Source: a virus. Taken from it: a stretch of 30,561 bases of DNA. This document shows, one piece after another, positions 5,918 through 14,062 of this stretch (position 1 is the stretch's first letter; each line of letters starts with the position of its first letter). A model generated the notes under the pieces. The model saw nothing but the letters and a program-made list of their open reading frames with translations, had not been told where the DNA came from and did no database searches. The position numbers and the translations under genes are program-made. The DNA is taken from IMG/VR virus record IMGVR_UViG_3300033806_000084, positions 1-30,561 of that record. One strand, 5' to 3'.

Positions 5918-7420
5918 ATGAAAAGTGATCGAAAACTGTCTGTCATAAAGCTACCGCAACCACCTGCCAGTTCGCCTGAAGCTGAACAGAATGTGCTTGG
6001 TGGATTGCTATTAGAAAGTGATGGTTGGGATAAAGTAAAGGCATTGATCCAATCTGGAGACTTTTTCCTCGGCAACCATTCCATCATTTTTTCCGCAATA
6101 CATGAATTAGCCACTAATGGGTGTTCATACGACGTAATAACCGTAGGGGACATACTGGAGAGAAAAGGAGAACTAGAAAAAATAGGGGGATATCAATATC
6201 TAGCCATATTAGCCAGAAATACACCGAGCACTGCGAATATCCATGTCTATGCAGCCATTGTTAGGAGGAAAGCACTGGAGCGTAGGCGGATAGACGCTGT
6301 GGCTAACGGGCGCTGGGAAGAAGTGAATGCGCTAACCGATGCGATTACCATCCTGGAAGCCGGAGGGCAGGCACTCATGCTGCCCACAATAGACGAAATT
6401 CTCTCCAGGGATATAGATAATAATTGGCTGATTCAAGGATGGTTAGAGCATCACCAGACAGCCGTTTTGTTTGGTGAGTCGCAAAGCTATAAATCGCTGT
6501 TGGCCATCGATATGGCCTGTTGTATCGCCACCGGAAACCCCTGGAGGGACAACCCCGTAAAACAAGGAGGTGTCCTGTATATTGTCGGAGAAGGTGCGGG
6601 TGGTGGTATCACACGCCGTTTTACGGCGTGGCAAATAGCTAACAAAATTAAATTAAGTGGGTGCCCTCTCTTCTTCGTGGAAACTCCGACCACTCTACCA
6701 GACGATCTTTCCAAACTAATGGTAGGAGTCAGAGAAACTCTGCGAGAAAAGGAGTGGACACTCAATCTGATCATTCTGGATACGCTATCCAAGACAATGG
6801 CTGGGGATGAGCGTAGTAGTGCTGATTTCAATGCCTATCAACGGACATTGGACAATCTCAAACAGCAGTTTTCTTGTAGCTGTTTGATTATTCACCACAC
6901 AGGCCATATGAACAAAACCCGGGAACGTGGCGTCAGTGAAATTGCATGCAACACTGACGTGCGGTTGGCCATGGAGATTATAGGGGAAAAGACCCGGCGA
7001 TTGCGTGCCATCAAGACTAAAGATGCAGAGACGCCGCCTGAGATGATCTTTACGCTGGCCACAGTGGAATTAGGTGGTGCAAATCACGGAACACCCGTCA
7101 CCAGCGTCGTGCTGCGACAATTGTCGCAGGAAGATCAGCCGGCATTGGACCACGTACCGGCGCAAGCTATTCTTGCTCTCAAGGTGCTTTATCGTCTTGA
7201 AGAGACGTACCGCAAAAATCTGGACGATGCCGGATTCCCCAACGGGATTGTCAGGGTGTCAGCGGATGATTGGAAGACCGCATTTTTCACTGAGCTGTCT
7301 GCAGAGCTAGGACCCACTGCTAAGCGCGTAGCGTGGAATAGGGTTAAGACAGTTCTTCTGGAAAAACGGAAAGTGATGATTGAGAGTGGTTTCGTAAGCG
7401 TTATATCGTCCTCGCCATGA
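5918..7420 (+). CDS. Replicative helicase: DnaB-N domain fused to RepA-type AAA ATPase
   Basis: A 500 aa replication protein. Residues about 15-125 (SPEAEQNVLGGLLL, the helical HSIIFSAIHELATNG and IGGYQYLAILARNTPS parts) match the N-terminal domain of DnaB, which binds primase and stabilises the hexamer. Residues about 165-390 are not DnaB-C but a RepA/AAA_25-like RecA fold: Walker A GESQSYKS with K192, Walker B NLIILD with D288, and an IIHHTGH sensor at 324-330. The C-terminal 100 residues may bind DNA or a loader. It would unwind the phage origin; the GTAAC cluster begins 4 bases after its stop. The ribosome site (GAGATAACAAG) is weak. No separate loader or phage primase is seen. Confidence 0.8.
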   Translation: MKSDRKLSVIKLPQPPASSPEAEQNVLGGLLLESDGWDKVKALIQSGDFFLGNHSIIFSAIHELATNGCSYDVITVGDILERKGELEKIGGYQYLAILARNTPSTANIHVYAAIVRRKALERRRIDAVANGRWEEVNALTDAITILEAGGQALMLPTIDEILSRDIDNNWLIQGWLEHHQTAVLFGESQSYKSLLAIDMACCIATGNPWRDNPVKQGGVLYIVGEGAGGGITRRFTAWQIANKIKLSGCPLFFVETPTTLPDDLSKLMVGVRETLREKEWTLNLIILDTLSKTMAGDERSSADFNAYQRTLDNLKQQFSCSCLIIHHTGHMNKTRERGVSEIACNTDVRLAMEIIGEKTRRLRAIKTKDAETPPEMIFTLATVELGGANHGTPVTSVVLRQLSQEDQPALDHVPAQAILALKVLYRLEETYRKNLDDAGFPNGIVRVSADDWKTAFFTELSAELGPTAKRVAWNRVKTVLLEKRKVMIESGFVSVISSSP

Positions 7421-7423
7421 ACA

Positions 7424-7634
7424 TGTAACGTTTTGTTACGCTAGTATGAGAATGGCTCTACAGTGGGTCTCAGCAAGCGTTACATCAATGTAACGCTGAC
7501 GTAACAAAACGAAACAAAACGTTACATCGATGCATACAGGAGCGATGCGTTACATTTTGTTACATCCCCCTTAAGGGGGATGTAACAAAATAATGTAACG
7601 CTCGCGATGCATGTAACGCTTTCAGATCGTAACA
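7424..7634. repeat. Candidate replication origin: 12 GTAAC/GTTAC elements with palindromes
   Basis: The 233 bp non-coding gap between the helicase gene and the gene at 7654 contains 12 copies of GTAAC in either orientation: 7425, 7435, 7479, 7490, 7501, 7521, 7549, 7559, 7582, 7595, 7613 and 7629. Most fit TGTAACG or TGTAACA. Less than one would be expected by chance. Several are arranged as inverted pairs, including perfect 10 bp arms AGCGTTACAT/ATGTAACGCT (7476-7497, 2 bp spacer). The layout is that of an iteron or DnaB-loading origin, or of a large operator. Confidence 0.65.
7555..7590. repeat. Perfect 36-bp palindrome at the centre of the GTAAC cluster
   Basis: Each half is TTTTGTTACATCCCCCTT followed by its exact reverse complement, centred on CTTAAG at 7570-7575. 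Two GTTAC/GTAAC elements lie in the arms, and outer copies flank it at 7549 and 7595. It lacks a trailing T-run, so it does not look like an intrinsic terminator. As RNA or single-stranded DNA it would form a 16 bp stem with a TTAA loop. Confidence 0.9.
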
Positions 7635-7653
7635 CTTCAAAATGAGGTATCTA

Positions 7654-7902
7654 ATGAGCGAAGCAACGAAAGAAGAAATTCTGAAGGATGCCATGAATGC
7701 ATACATCGCAAGGCGGGCGAAGCAGACGAAGAGAATATATGAGGTAGAGCTGAAGCAACTCGAACACACTATTCTGCTACGTCTCATCGCTGACAGCGAT
7801 GAGGATGCATTGATGCAAACTCATAAGGCACGACAGATTACTGCGAACCTATGTGAGTACCTAATAGGGGATGTGCGCCAATTAAATCCCCTCGACCTTT
7901 GA
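7654..7902 (+). CDS. Hypothetical helical protein, 82 aa
   Basis: Not recognised. The start chosen is the ATG at 7654 (MSEATKEEIL), 5 bases after GAGGT; an ATG at 7642 upstream lies ahead of that ribosome site. The protein is almost entirely charged helix (residues about 3-60, EEILKDAMNAYIARRAKQTK) with heptad-like spacing. It has no membrane segment. It is the first gene after the origin-like cluster, with the last GTAAC element 20 bases from its start, so it may be controlled by whatever binds there. Confidence 0.6.
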   Translation: MSEATKEEILKDAMNAYIARRAKQTKRIYEVELKQLEHTILLRLIADSDEDALMQTHKARQITANLCEYLIGDVRQLNPLDL

Positions 7903-7935
7903 CCGAACGAAGTGCGAACCTGCTAGAGGAACACA

Positions 7936-8221
7936 ATGAAGACTAAGTTGATCGGTAAGTTTGTTATCGTGCGATGCCATGATGCCGGCGTACATGCTGG
8001 CACCCTGCTAGATTTTGAGGGACGGACAGCATTAATTTCCAATTCCAGACGCCTATGGTACTGGATTCCAAACGAAGGAAAGTTTCTAAGCGCCGTAGCC
8101 AAGTATGGCCTACACGAAGACAGTAAAATAGGCACTAAACTGCCATTGTTGTATCTGAGCGAAACATGCGAAATCATATTATGCTCGAACCTAGCCAAAA
8201 GATTAATAAGTGGATTCCCAG

Positions 8222-8229
<8 letters not shown>
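7936..8229 (+). CDS. DUF6948-like phage protein, 97 aa
   Basis: The sequence IGKFVIVRCHDAGVHAGTLL, then ALISNSRRLWYWIP, LSAVAKYGL and EIILCSNLAKRLI follows the DUF6948 family: a short VIVR strand, A/S-GVxAG-L, the hallmark xRRLWYW, and an EII-x-C ending. The family is widespread in phages and its function is unknown. The family assignment is from pattern memory. The ATG at 7936 has AGAGGAACACA upstream. The 3' end overlaps the start of the Gly/Ser-repeat gene, so the two are probably translated together. Confidence 0.7.
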
Positions 8230-8485
<256 letters not shown>

Positions 8486-8517
8486 TGACAGCTACTACTA
8501 CGGTAAAACTTAGGGCA

Positions 8518-8952
8518 ATGAGTGGCGAAAAATCAATCAGCAAGGGGAAACGTGCGGAGCAAGAATTGGTTAAATTATTCCTATCCGTTGGGATAAAATG
8601 CACACGTAAAGTGAGGCAAAACAAGGATGACTTGGATTTGGAATTCAATAGCCATTTTCCTTTCTCCGTAGAGAGCAAGCGTAGATCCAGGGCCATTACG
8701 CCTAGGCAGGTTTTAGGCTGGTGGGAAGAATTGGTCCCTAAGGCAGAAGCTAATGAGAAGTATCCTGTACTCGCTTGGAGGCAAGATGCACAGCCTTGGC
8801 AATTTATGTTTCCCCTGTACCTGCTTCAGGAGTTCCATAGCTCCCACTACACGTACTCATTCACGGTTGATTGGCCAATCGCTACAATGCTGTTTAGGAG
8901 ATTTCTTGAAGATGAATCCTTCGAAAAGTGGCAACAAGTGCATGCAGTGTGA
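8518..8952 (+). CDS. Holliday-junction-resolvase-like nuclease, 144 aa
   Basis: The start is the ATG at 8518 (MSGEKSISKGKRAEQELVKL), with AGGG close upstream; the open frame extends upstream only through the simple repeat. The sequence KGKRAEQELVKLFLSVGIKC, then DDLDLEFNSHFPFSVESKRR follows the PD-(D/E)XK order: a helix with Glu, D-L-D-L, then E-x-K (VESKRR, residues about 45-50). This order is typical of small phage resolvases of the archaeal Hjc/VRR-like kind. It would cut branched DNA before packaging, or act in recombination with the exonuclease. Its 3' end overlaps the next gene by 41 bases. Confidence 0.65.
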   Translation: MSGEKSISKGKRAEQELVKLFLSVGIKCTRKVRQNKDDLDLEFNSHFPFSVESKRRSRAITPRQVLGWWEELVPKAEANEKYPVLAWRQDAQPWQFMFPLYLLQEFHSSHYTYSFTVDWPIATMLFRRFLEDESFEKWQQVHAV

Positions 8953-9142
8953 ATGTTACACACCGCTAGAGCACAAAAAATATGGGGATGGTACTTGTAG
9001 GTTTTACATCATCCCTGTGTCCGTGATGGATAATGTACTCAGCCGCTGTGAGATCAGCGGAGAAGGGACTAAATTTAGCCCAAGGAAGCGTTTAATGGAG
9101 CTACCCGCTACCCTACTATTGACTTCTCAGGAAAACGCCTGA
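8912..9142 (+). CDS. Small Cys-rich, probably zinc-binding protein, 76 aa
   Basis: Residues 10-15 read CMQCEC, and GTCRF follows about 17 residues later with another Cys in LSRCE. This C-x2-C ... G-x-CR pattern is common in small phage zinc-ribbon-like proteins. The start is taken at the ATG at 8912 (MNPSKSGNKC); AGGAG lies 12 bases upstream, somewhat far. A start at 8942 (MQCECYTP) would lose the first Cys. It is the last rightward gene before the convergent late block. Function is unknown; a DNA-binding or regulatory role is inference. Confidence 0.55.
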   Translation: MNPSKSGNKCMQCECYTPLEHKKYGDGTCRFYIIPVSVMDNVLSRCEISGEGTKFSPRKRLMELPATLLLTSQENA

Positions 9143-9165
9143 GAAACGATTTTTAGGGCTATTTG

Positions 9166-9187
9166 GCCTGCATCTTCGGATGCAGGC
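9166..9187. terminator. Stable TTCG hairpin after the last rightward gene
   Basis: GCCTGCATC (9166-9174) pairs perfectly with GATGCAGGC (9179-9187) around TTCG, the very stable cUUCGg tetraloop. No T-run follows on either strand. It stands 23 bases after the last rightward stop codon, in the 242 bp gap between convergent blocks, and likely marks the transcript end. Confidence 0.55.
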
Positions 9188-9291
9188 GACTCAACCAGCT
9201 CCTGATCCTGTGGCCGGCGGTTAAACAGTACGGCGACAAGTTCAGCCACGCGGCTCGGCTTGAAGGAGGAGGGAAGAATAACTTTAGAGAC

Positions 9292-9326
9292 AAAAGCGCC
9301 CGGTCTTGATGGGGCAGGACCGGGCG
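9292..9326 (-). terminator. Terminator of the leftward late block
   Basis: CGCCCGGTC (9297-9305) pairs with GACCGGGCG (9318-9326), loop 12. On the minus strand the stem is followed within two bases by TTTTG. It lies about 60 bases after the last leftward gene (stop at 9385), so it probably ends the late transcript. A weaker stem, AGTTGGG (9361-9367) with CCCGACT (9378-9384), lies between the gene and this terminator. Confidence 0.65.
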
Positions 9327-9384
9327 GCGGTTCTATTGATAACTATCCTCTATCCCTACTAGTTGGGAAACAAAAAACCCGACT

Positions 9385-9582
9385 TTATGGTGTAACGATG
9401 CTGTCCAGAGCTTGGGCTTCTGCCTGCAGATCGGATAAAGCTTTTTCGGCATCAGCTGGCAATTGCACCTCCTTCAGGGCATCCTCAAGCTCTTTCAGCT
9501 TAGCCAGGATGTTGGTTTGGGCTTCGGTAAGTTTTGCATCGACAGCCGTTAGTGCGGAAGCGAGGTCATTTAGAGAGGTCAT
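9385..9582 (-). CDS. Small coiled-coil protein, 65 aa
   Basis: The start is the ATG at 9582 with a clear GGAGAAG; the frame is open further upstream but in sequence with no ribosome site and a Cys-rich translation. The product is one long amphipathic helix: residues 3-40 SLNDLASALTAVDAKLTEAQ followed by ILAKLKELEDALKEV, with heptad spacing, then a short Pro-containing hinge and a second helix. Proteins of this shape are common in phages near tail and ejection genes; a minor virion or scaffold role is inference. It is the last leftward gene before the terminator. Confidence 0.7.
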   Translation of the reverse strand: MTSLNDLASALTAVDAKLTEAQTNILAKLKELEDALKEVQLPADAEKALSDLQAEAQALDSIVTP

Positions 9583-9688
9583 AATCTTCTCCAGTTTTGA
9601 AAATACGCAACATAGGCAACAACAGGACATAAGATTAGTCCTACGTGGTAATCATGTTAAGTATATAACAAGTCATAGGTGATGTGAT

Positions 9689-9871
9689 ATGCAATACACG
9701 CACATGCTGGTCGAGCTGATGCTGAATATAGAAGCCTGCAAATACCGATGTGAAGCCGGGCCTTTAGAAAACAATACAGATTGGAAGAAAATTAAGAAGA
9801 TAATTCTAAACGCTTATACAGATCGAGCTATTATGGAGTTGAATAGCGTTCAATCTGACGAATTTGCCTAG
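9689..9871 (+). CDS. Hypothetical small protein inside the leftward block, 60 aa
   Basis: Not recognised. The frame opens at the ATG at 9689, preceded by AGGTGATGTGAT, a fair ribosome site. It ends 41 bases inside the 3' end of the large transglycosylase gene on the other strand. The product looks natural: a helical N-terminus (MLVELMLNIEACKYRC), then NTDWKKIKKIILNAYTDRAI. AT-rich DNA just upstream (TATATAAC at 9661-9668) could hold a promoter. It is the only rightward gene in the late block, like a moron or regulatory insert. It could still be a chance frame. Confidence 0.4.
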   Translation: MQYTHMLVELMLNIEACKYRCEAGPLENNTDWKKIKKIILNAYTDRAIMELNSVQSDEFA

Positions 9872-12800
9872 GTTTCAGGCCATAGGATTGCAGAATATGC
9901 TCTGCTTCTTCAGATCTCCCTTCCTTCAGCAGCTGCCGTGCCTTCTTGATTGCTGCTTCTCTATGTGCAGCCAGTTCAGTGGCATGTTGTTGTCCAGGTG
10001 TTTTTACTGCCCATCCAGGCGCCGGCGTGATCCCTATCTGGGATCTAGATAGCACCCAATTTTTCAGCTTTTCCCCAGGCGAAAGATCGAGTTGTCCTTT
10101 AGTTATGGCTTGTTGTTGGGCATTTCTCCATGAAAATGGTAAAAATTGATTTGCCATGTATTTGGCTTCATCGCCTATTTGCCGTACAAGCGGATCCTCA
10201 GGATTCATAATCAGGGCGCCATAGAAGTCCTCATTGTTCAGCATATCCACCACTGTAGAGGCTAATGGATTAATCTTGTGCTTAGCAGTTTCCCATGGCG
10301 AAGTACCCCACCCAACTACATCTTTCATGTAGGTAGGTAGCGTGTCACGATCAGGTTGGCCTTGCCTGATTCCACCATTCTTAGGATAGAAGTAATCTCT
10401 CAATTCGGTGGGCCTCTCTCCGGTCGCCAGATACTGATATAAAGCACCAGCCATGCCTGTCATGATAGGCAGCGTGATGACATAAGCAGCACGATCAGAG
10501 AGTTCTTTCTTACGCCACATCGATGGCTTGAATAGATCAGTGATTCCTCCCCCGAGCTGGCGGAGAGTGCCTAAGTTCCATCCAACTGATCTGACACTAA
10601 TCATTGCCAGATCCTTAAACGCCCTGTCCCAGAACAGGTTGTCGTAAATAACTTGGCCGAGGCGGTCATCAATGGTATCGGCAAATCGCCGATAGGCTGC
10701 GTTTCTCTCTACCGTTGATGCCTGTGGATAGGATTCATTGAAATCCTTCACCAGCTTATAGAACACACCTAGCTTCTGTATGGGCACAACATGCTCGAAC
10801 AGCCAGCCTGTAGCCCTATCCATGACTGTAGGCAAGAACTCCTTAGCTGCTCTGCCATATTGCTGTAACCTCACCGCCTGGCGGAAGGCGGCGGGTGCAG
10901 TGTTTCGATAGAATGGGTCTTGCGCAATCCTACCGCCGCCTTTCACCAGTGCCTCAACATAGGGACGTAACTCCTGGTATTTAGGATTAGCCAAATAGGC
11001 TTGTCTAAGCTTGTATCCCTGCACAGGGTTAGTAAATACAGAAAACGGACTAGTCACCCAATTCCAAATACCCTTAGCTAGATAGTCTGGGCGACGCTGC
11101 ATCAATCCCCTGCTGATCTGTTTGGTGCCTAGTGCAGCTTGGCTAGTTATCACGTCAGCCGTAGTGAAGCCAAGATGAAAAGCGGAGAATCCAAGCTGTG
11201 CTTGATTCAGCATGTTAGAACTGCCACGAATCAAGTCATATATGGCATTTCCTTGTAAGCCGGCACCCACATGATTATTGAACACTACGGCTGCCGTTTC
11301 TGGCGCATAGTAGTTTCCTCGTTCAATTACTCCCTTTTCAATGTCGCTGAATTGTCTAATGTGTGCGACCTTGTCATCCAGCCGTACCCAGCCGGCTGGT
11401 GCTTCCCCAGGCCGAAAGAATTTCGCCAAACCTGCCTCTTTCATCTGTTGAAATATTTTCTGTCCATAGATGTACCTGTCCATTTCCCTGACCTTCAACA
11501 AGGCGAGTTCGATTGGATTGTCTGAAACAGGCTTAAGACCTGCCCTGAGTCCGTCTAAAAAATAATCATAATGCCTATGTTTTAAGAATGATCCGGAGCC
11601 GGTCAAACTTTTCCCGAAGGTATGATAGAACTGCTCAGCGGGTTCACGCTCCAGCCAGATATGAGGGAAGTAATTTTCATAAAAATGTTCAAGCTTGCCT
11701 GTTCCTAAGTCGCGAACTTGTTCACGTCTATCATCCAGCAACTTACGAAGATTTCCCGCTATGTCATCGAGGGCTACGCTTTGCTGGCGCGTACCGTGTT
11801 GCATGCGGTCGATGAATTCATATTTTTCCTGTTGCGGTAACGCGTCCATGGCCTTGGCATGTTCATACAGGGCGTGATAGGCAAGCTCCTGCTGCCTAGC
11901 TTCTTCACCACGCTGCGCACGGATAATACCGGCTGTCGCTTCAGCTTCCTTCCCTCTGCTTGCAGGCGCTATGATTTTTCGTATAGCGTCAGAAAATGTT
12001 CCCGATTTTCGCGCCTGCTGATAGGCTGGGGTGAAACCCCAAGGCATAGATTCTGACAATGCCTTCAGCCCGGCTGTGTGCATTTCTGCCTCACCCGTTA
12101 TCGGGTTCACAGCAGGCGGAGTAGGTACTTCAGGTTTTGTTACTTCTGCGCTGGGGGCTACTGGTTTTGTTTTGCCGGAAATTCGTGTTTCTGGAATGTT
12201 GCCGACAGCAATATTCGCCACTGTTCCGGCTACTGGGCCAAAACGAGAAGTCACCAGACTAGGTACTGTGAGTGCTGTACCCAAGGCAATTGGCGCTTCA
12301 ATATATTCCTCTGGAACGCCAGTAACTTTACCAACTGGTTCTGCTATTCCTCCCCTGATCAATCCTGTAACGGGAGAAGATAACGCCCGCAGTGCTCCCC
12401 AGGCAACATCACCTATTCCTAATTTGAATTCTCCACCCGGCTTTTCCCTGCCGAACGTCAACGGGTGTCTAAGGCCCTGTTCAATCTCTCCGGCACCCTT
12501 CAAGTATTCCTCTTTTGATATTTCCGCTGACCGCTTGACGGGTTCTATGAACGCTCTTCCCGCCTGCTCGAATGTGGGAATAGCAATAGAAGATGGCGTC
12601 TTGGTGGGCTTAAGGTCCAAAAATGGATTCTTCTGTGCTGGCGGCGTAAGCCCTAGAAACGGATTTCTTTGCTGTGCTGGCGGCGTAAGCCCTAGAAACG
12701 GATTTCTTTGTTGTACAGTTTCTCTTGCTTGTGCTGCTGGAATCAGTACATCCAGAACCTTTCTGACGTAACCACGAGTTTCTGAATAGGGGGGAATGCC

Positions 12801-13121
12801 ACCATGCTTGTCTACTGCCCCTTCTCCAGCATTGTAAGCGGCTGCGATCAGCGATGTGTTGCTGCCGTATTTGCGGCTGAGACGGGAAAGATAGGGAGCG
12901 ACCTTCCCTGCCTGCTCGTAGGGATCGAATGGATTCTGTATCCCCAGCATGCGAGCAGTGCCAGGCATGGTCTGTAGTATTCCTTGTGCACCTTTGGCAC
13001 TGACAGCTTTGGGATTTCCCTTTGATTCTACCTGGACAATAGAAGCCAACAGTCCAGGCTGTAATCCGTATTGCCTCTCTAATTGGCTGAGATAGTCTCC
13101 ATATTGCTGATCAATAGCCAT
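9831..13121 (-). CDS. Large internal (ejection) virion protein with N-terminal lytic transglycosylase
   Basis: 1096 aa. Residues about 4-125 are an SLT/LysM-associated transglycosylase domain (GH23): QYGLQPGLLASIVQVESKGN with catalytic Glu at 32, GILQTMP (47-53) and AAYNAGEGAV (94-103). It would open the murein layer during DNA entry, as gp16 of T7 does. Residues about 137-172 hold three NPFLGL/NPFLDL repeats forming a Pro-rich linker. Residues 300-1096 are long, mostly helical and without a recognised domain, with some hydrophobic segments (about residues 885-910). The ATG at 13121 has GGTGAG upstream. It follows other ejection-type genes. A tape-measure role is less likely, because no tail-tube or sheath genes are present. 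Confidence 0.85.
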   Translation of the reverse strand: MAIDQQYGDYLSQLERQYGLQPGLLASIVQVESKGNPKAVSAKGAQGILQTMPGTARMLGIQNPFDPYEQAGKVAPYLSRLSRKYGSNTSLIAAAYNAGEGAVDKHGGIPPYSETRGYVRKVLDVLIPAAQARETVQQRNPFLGLTPPAQQRNPFLGLTPPAQKNPFLDLKPTKTPSSIAIPTFEQAGRAFIEPVKRSAEISKEEYLKGAGEIEQGLRHPLTFGREKPGGEFKLGIGDVAWGALRALSSPVTGLIRGGIAEPVGKVTGVPEEYIEAPIALGTALTVPSLVTSRFGPVAGTVANIAVGNIPETRISGKTKPVAPSAEVTKPEVPTPPAVNPITGEAEMHTAGLKALSESMPWGFTPAYQQARKSGTFSDAIRKIIAPASRGKEAEATAGIIRAQRGEEARQQELAYHALYEHAKAMDALPQQEKYEFIDRMQHGTRQQSVALDDIAGNLRKLLDDRREQVRDLGTGKLEHFYENYFPHIWLEREPAEQFYHTFGKSLTGSGSFLKHRHYDYFLDGLRAGLKPVSDNPIELALLKVREMDRYIYGQKIFQQMKEAGLAKFFRPGEAPAGWVRLDDKVAHIRQFSDIEKGVIERGNYYAPETAAVVFNNHVGAGLQGNAIYDLIRGSSNMLNQAQLGFSAFHLGFTTADVITSQAALGTKQISRGLMQRRPDYLAKGIWNWVTSPFSVFTNPVQGYKLRQAYLANPKYQELRPYVEALVKGGGRIAQDPFYRNTAPAAFRQAVRLQQYGRAAKEFLPTVMDRATGWLFEHVVPIQKLGVFYKLVKDFNESYPQASTVERNAAYRRFADTIDDRLGQVIYDNLFWDRAFKDLAMISVRSVGWNLGTLRQLGGGITDLFKPSMWRKKELSDRAAYVITLPIMTGMAGALYQYLATGERPTELRDYFYPKNGGIRQGQPDRDTLPTYMKDVVGWGTSPWETAKHKINPLASTVVDMLNNEDFYGALIMNPEDPLVRQIGDEAKYMANQFLPFSWRNAQQQAITKGQLDLSPGEKLKNWVLSRSQIGITPAPGWAVKTPGQQHATELAAHREAAIKKARQLLKEGRSEEAEHILQSYGLKPRQIRQIERYSTP
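12634..12711. repeat. 39-bp direct repeat inside the transglycosylase gene
   Basis: Two adjacent 39 bp copies (12634-12672 and 12673-12711) differ only at the last base. They encode two copies of the 13-residue NPFLGLTPPAQQR-type linker unit. A degenerate third copy (NPFLDLKP) lies at the C-terminal side of the protein repeat. Near identity shows recent duplication. Confidence 0.9.
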
Positions 13122-13124
13122 GGC

Positions 13125-14054
13125 TCACCGGGGAGGATCAGTACCATACATTTCGCGCCATTTTATATCGATCAATGCTTTATTTTGCGGTTCTTTGAGC
13201 ACCGCCTCCCTGTACATTGCTTCTGGGCTTTGAACAGGTGCCCGAGCTGCGCTATCTGGAGCAGGAAGTCCTAGTGCTGCTCCCTGTTCCCGACCGCCGG
13301 CAGCCAGCCACTGGTCAAATGACAATGCCTTTCCTATCTGTTGAGATGTGACATAGGTATTGTACAGACTACGCCATTGCTGCGCTATCTGCTGGGGTTT
13401 CCATCCAGATGCAGCCGTTGCAGCAGGCGTTGCGCGGGAAGCATAATACTGGGTTCGGGCCTCTGTCAGAGGTTGGGCCTGTTGCAGGCGTTGTTGTTCT
13501 AAGCCTAACCGCTGCTGTCCTAGATTCAACTGCTGCTGTCCCAGAGCAAATCGCTGTTGACCCATAACGCCACTCTGAGCTAATCCTTGGCGGCGCAACT
13601 CATCAGACGTGGTGTAATGTTGTCCCAGCTGCTGATGCCACTTGCTCAGTTCATTCCCCCTGATAAAGGCGTCAATCTCCTTCATAGGCATATTACTCAA
13701 CTGCTCGAGCTGTTCTGCCGGAATATCGGGTAGGGTCTGCTTGAGCAATGCCATCTTTATGGGTTTCTGCTTGGCTTCATTGGCTTCATTGAGCTGCTGA
13801 TACCTTTCGAGTTCCTTTGCTTTTCGCTGCTCGTCTTCTATGGCCATTTGGCGAGTGCCCATGACTTTCCCGGCTACGCCTAAGGGATAGAAGGGTTGTA
13901 ACCCCGATAGGGGCATCCCTCTTCTGCGAGGTATTCGCAATGGCGCTAGTGAGGTGCCTGCGACTCGCAACCAATCAGTCGGGGTCAAACCCATAAACCC
14001 GGGCTGAGTCCAGGCTTGTTGTGCAGCCTGCCCCCCACCAGCTAACCCACCCAT
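13125..14054 (-). CDS. Internal virion protein, Gln-rich, 309 aa
   Basis: Probably one of the ejection proteins. The N-terminal 60 residues are Gly/Pro/Leu-rich. Residues about 70-145 form charged helices (EDEQRKAKELERYQQLNEAN). Residues about 165-195 are a Gln-rich heptad run (GQQRFALGQQQLNLGQQRLG) typical of coiled coils in podovirus internal proteins. The C-terminus is Ala/Pro-rich, then helical. It lies between a set of small late genes and the transglycosylase gene, from which it is separated by 3 bases. No enzyme motif is seen. Assignment rests on composition and position. Confidence 0.6.
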   Translation of the reverse strand: MGGLAGGGQAAQQAWTQPGFMGLTPTDWLRVAGTSLAPLRIPRRRGMPLSGLQPFYPLGVAGKVMGTRQMAIEDEQRKAKELERYQQLNEANEAKQKPIKMALLKQTLPDIPAEQLEQLSNMPMKEIDAFIRGNELSKWHQQLGQHYTTSDELRRQGLAQSGVMGQQRFALGQQQLNLGQQRLGLEQQRLQQAQPLTEARTQYYASRATPAATAASGWKPQQIAQQWRSLYNTYVTSQQIGKALSFDQWLAAGGREQGAALGLPAPDSAARAPVQSPEAMYREAVLKEPQNKALIDIKWREMYGTDPPR

Positions 14055-14062
14055 AGCATCAA

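Noticed and set aside
7555-7590. Intrinsic terminator at the large palindrome
   Set aside because: No T-run follows the stem on either strand, and the arms contain the repeated GTAAC element, so an origin or binding-site role is more likely.
7424-7634. CRISPR array
   Set aside because: Repeats are only 5-7 bases, in both orientations and with irregular spacing; no spacer-repeat order.
12031-12771. 246-codon plus-strand frame inside the transglycosylase gene
   Set aside because: Antisense shadow of a strongly supported 1096-aa gene; no ribosome site and a low-complexity translation.
9831-13121. Tape-measure protein of a long tail
   Set aside because: No tail tube, sheath, chaperone-frameshift pair or baseplate genes are present. 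The nozzle and adaptor genes point to a short tail, so an ejection protein is the better call.
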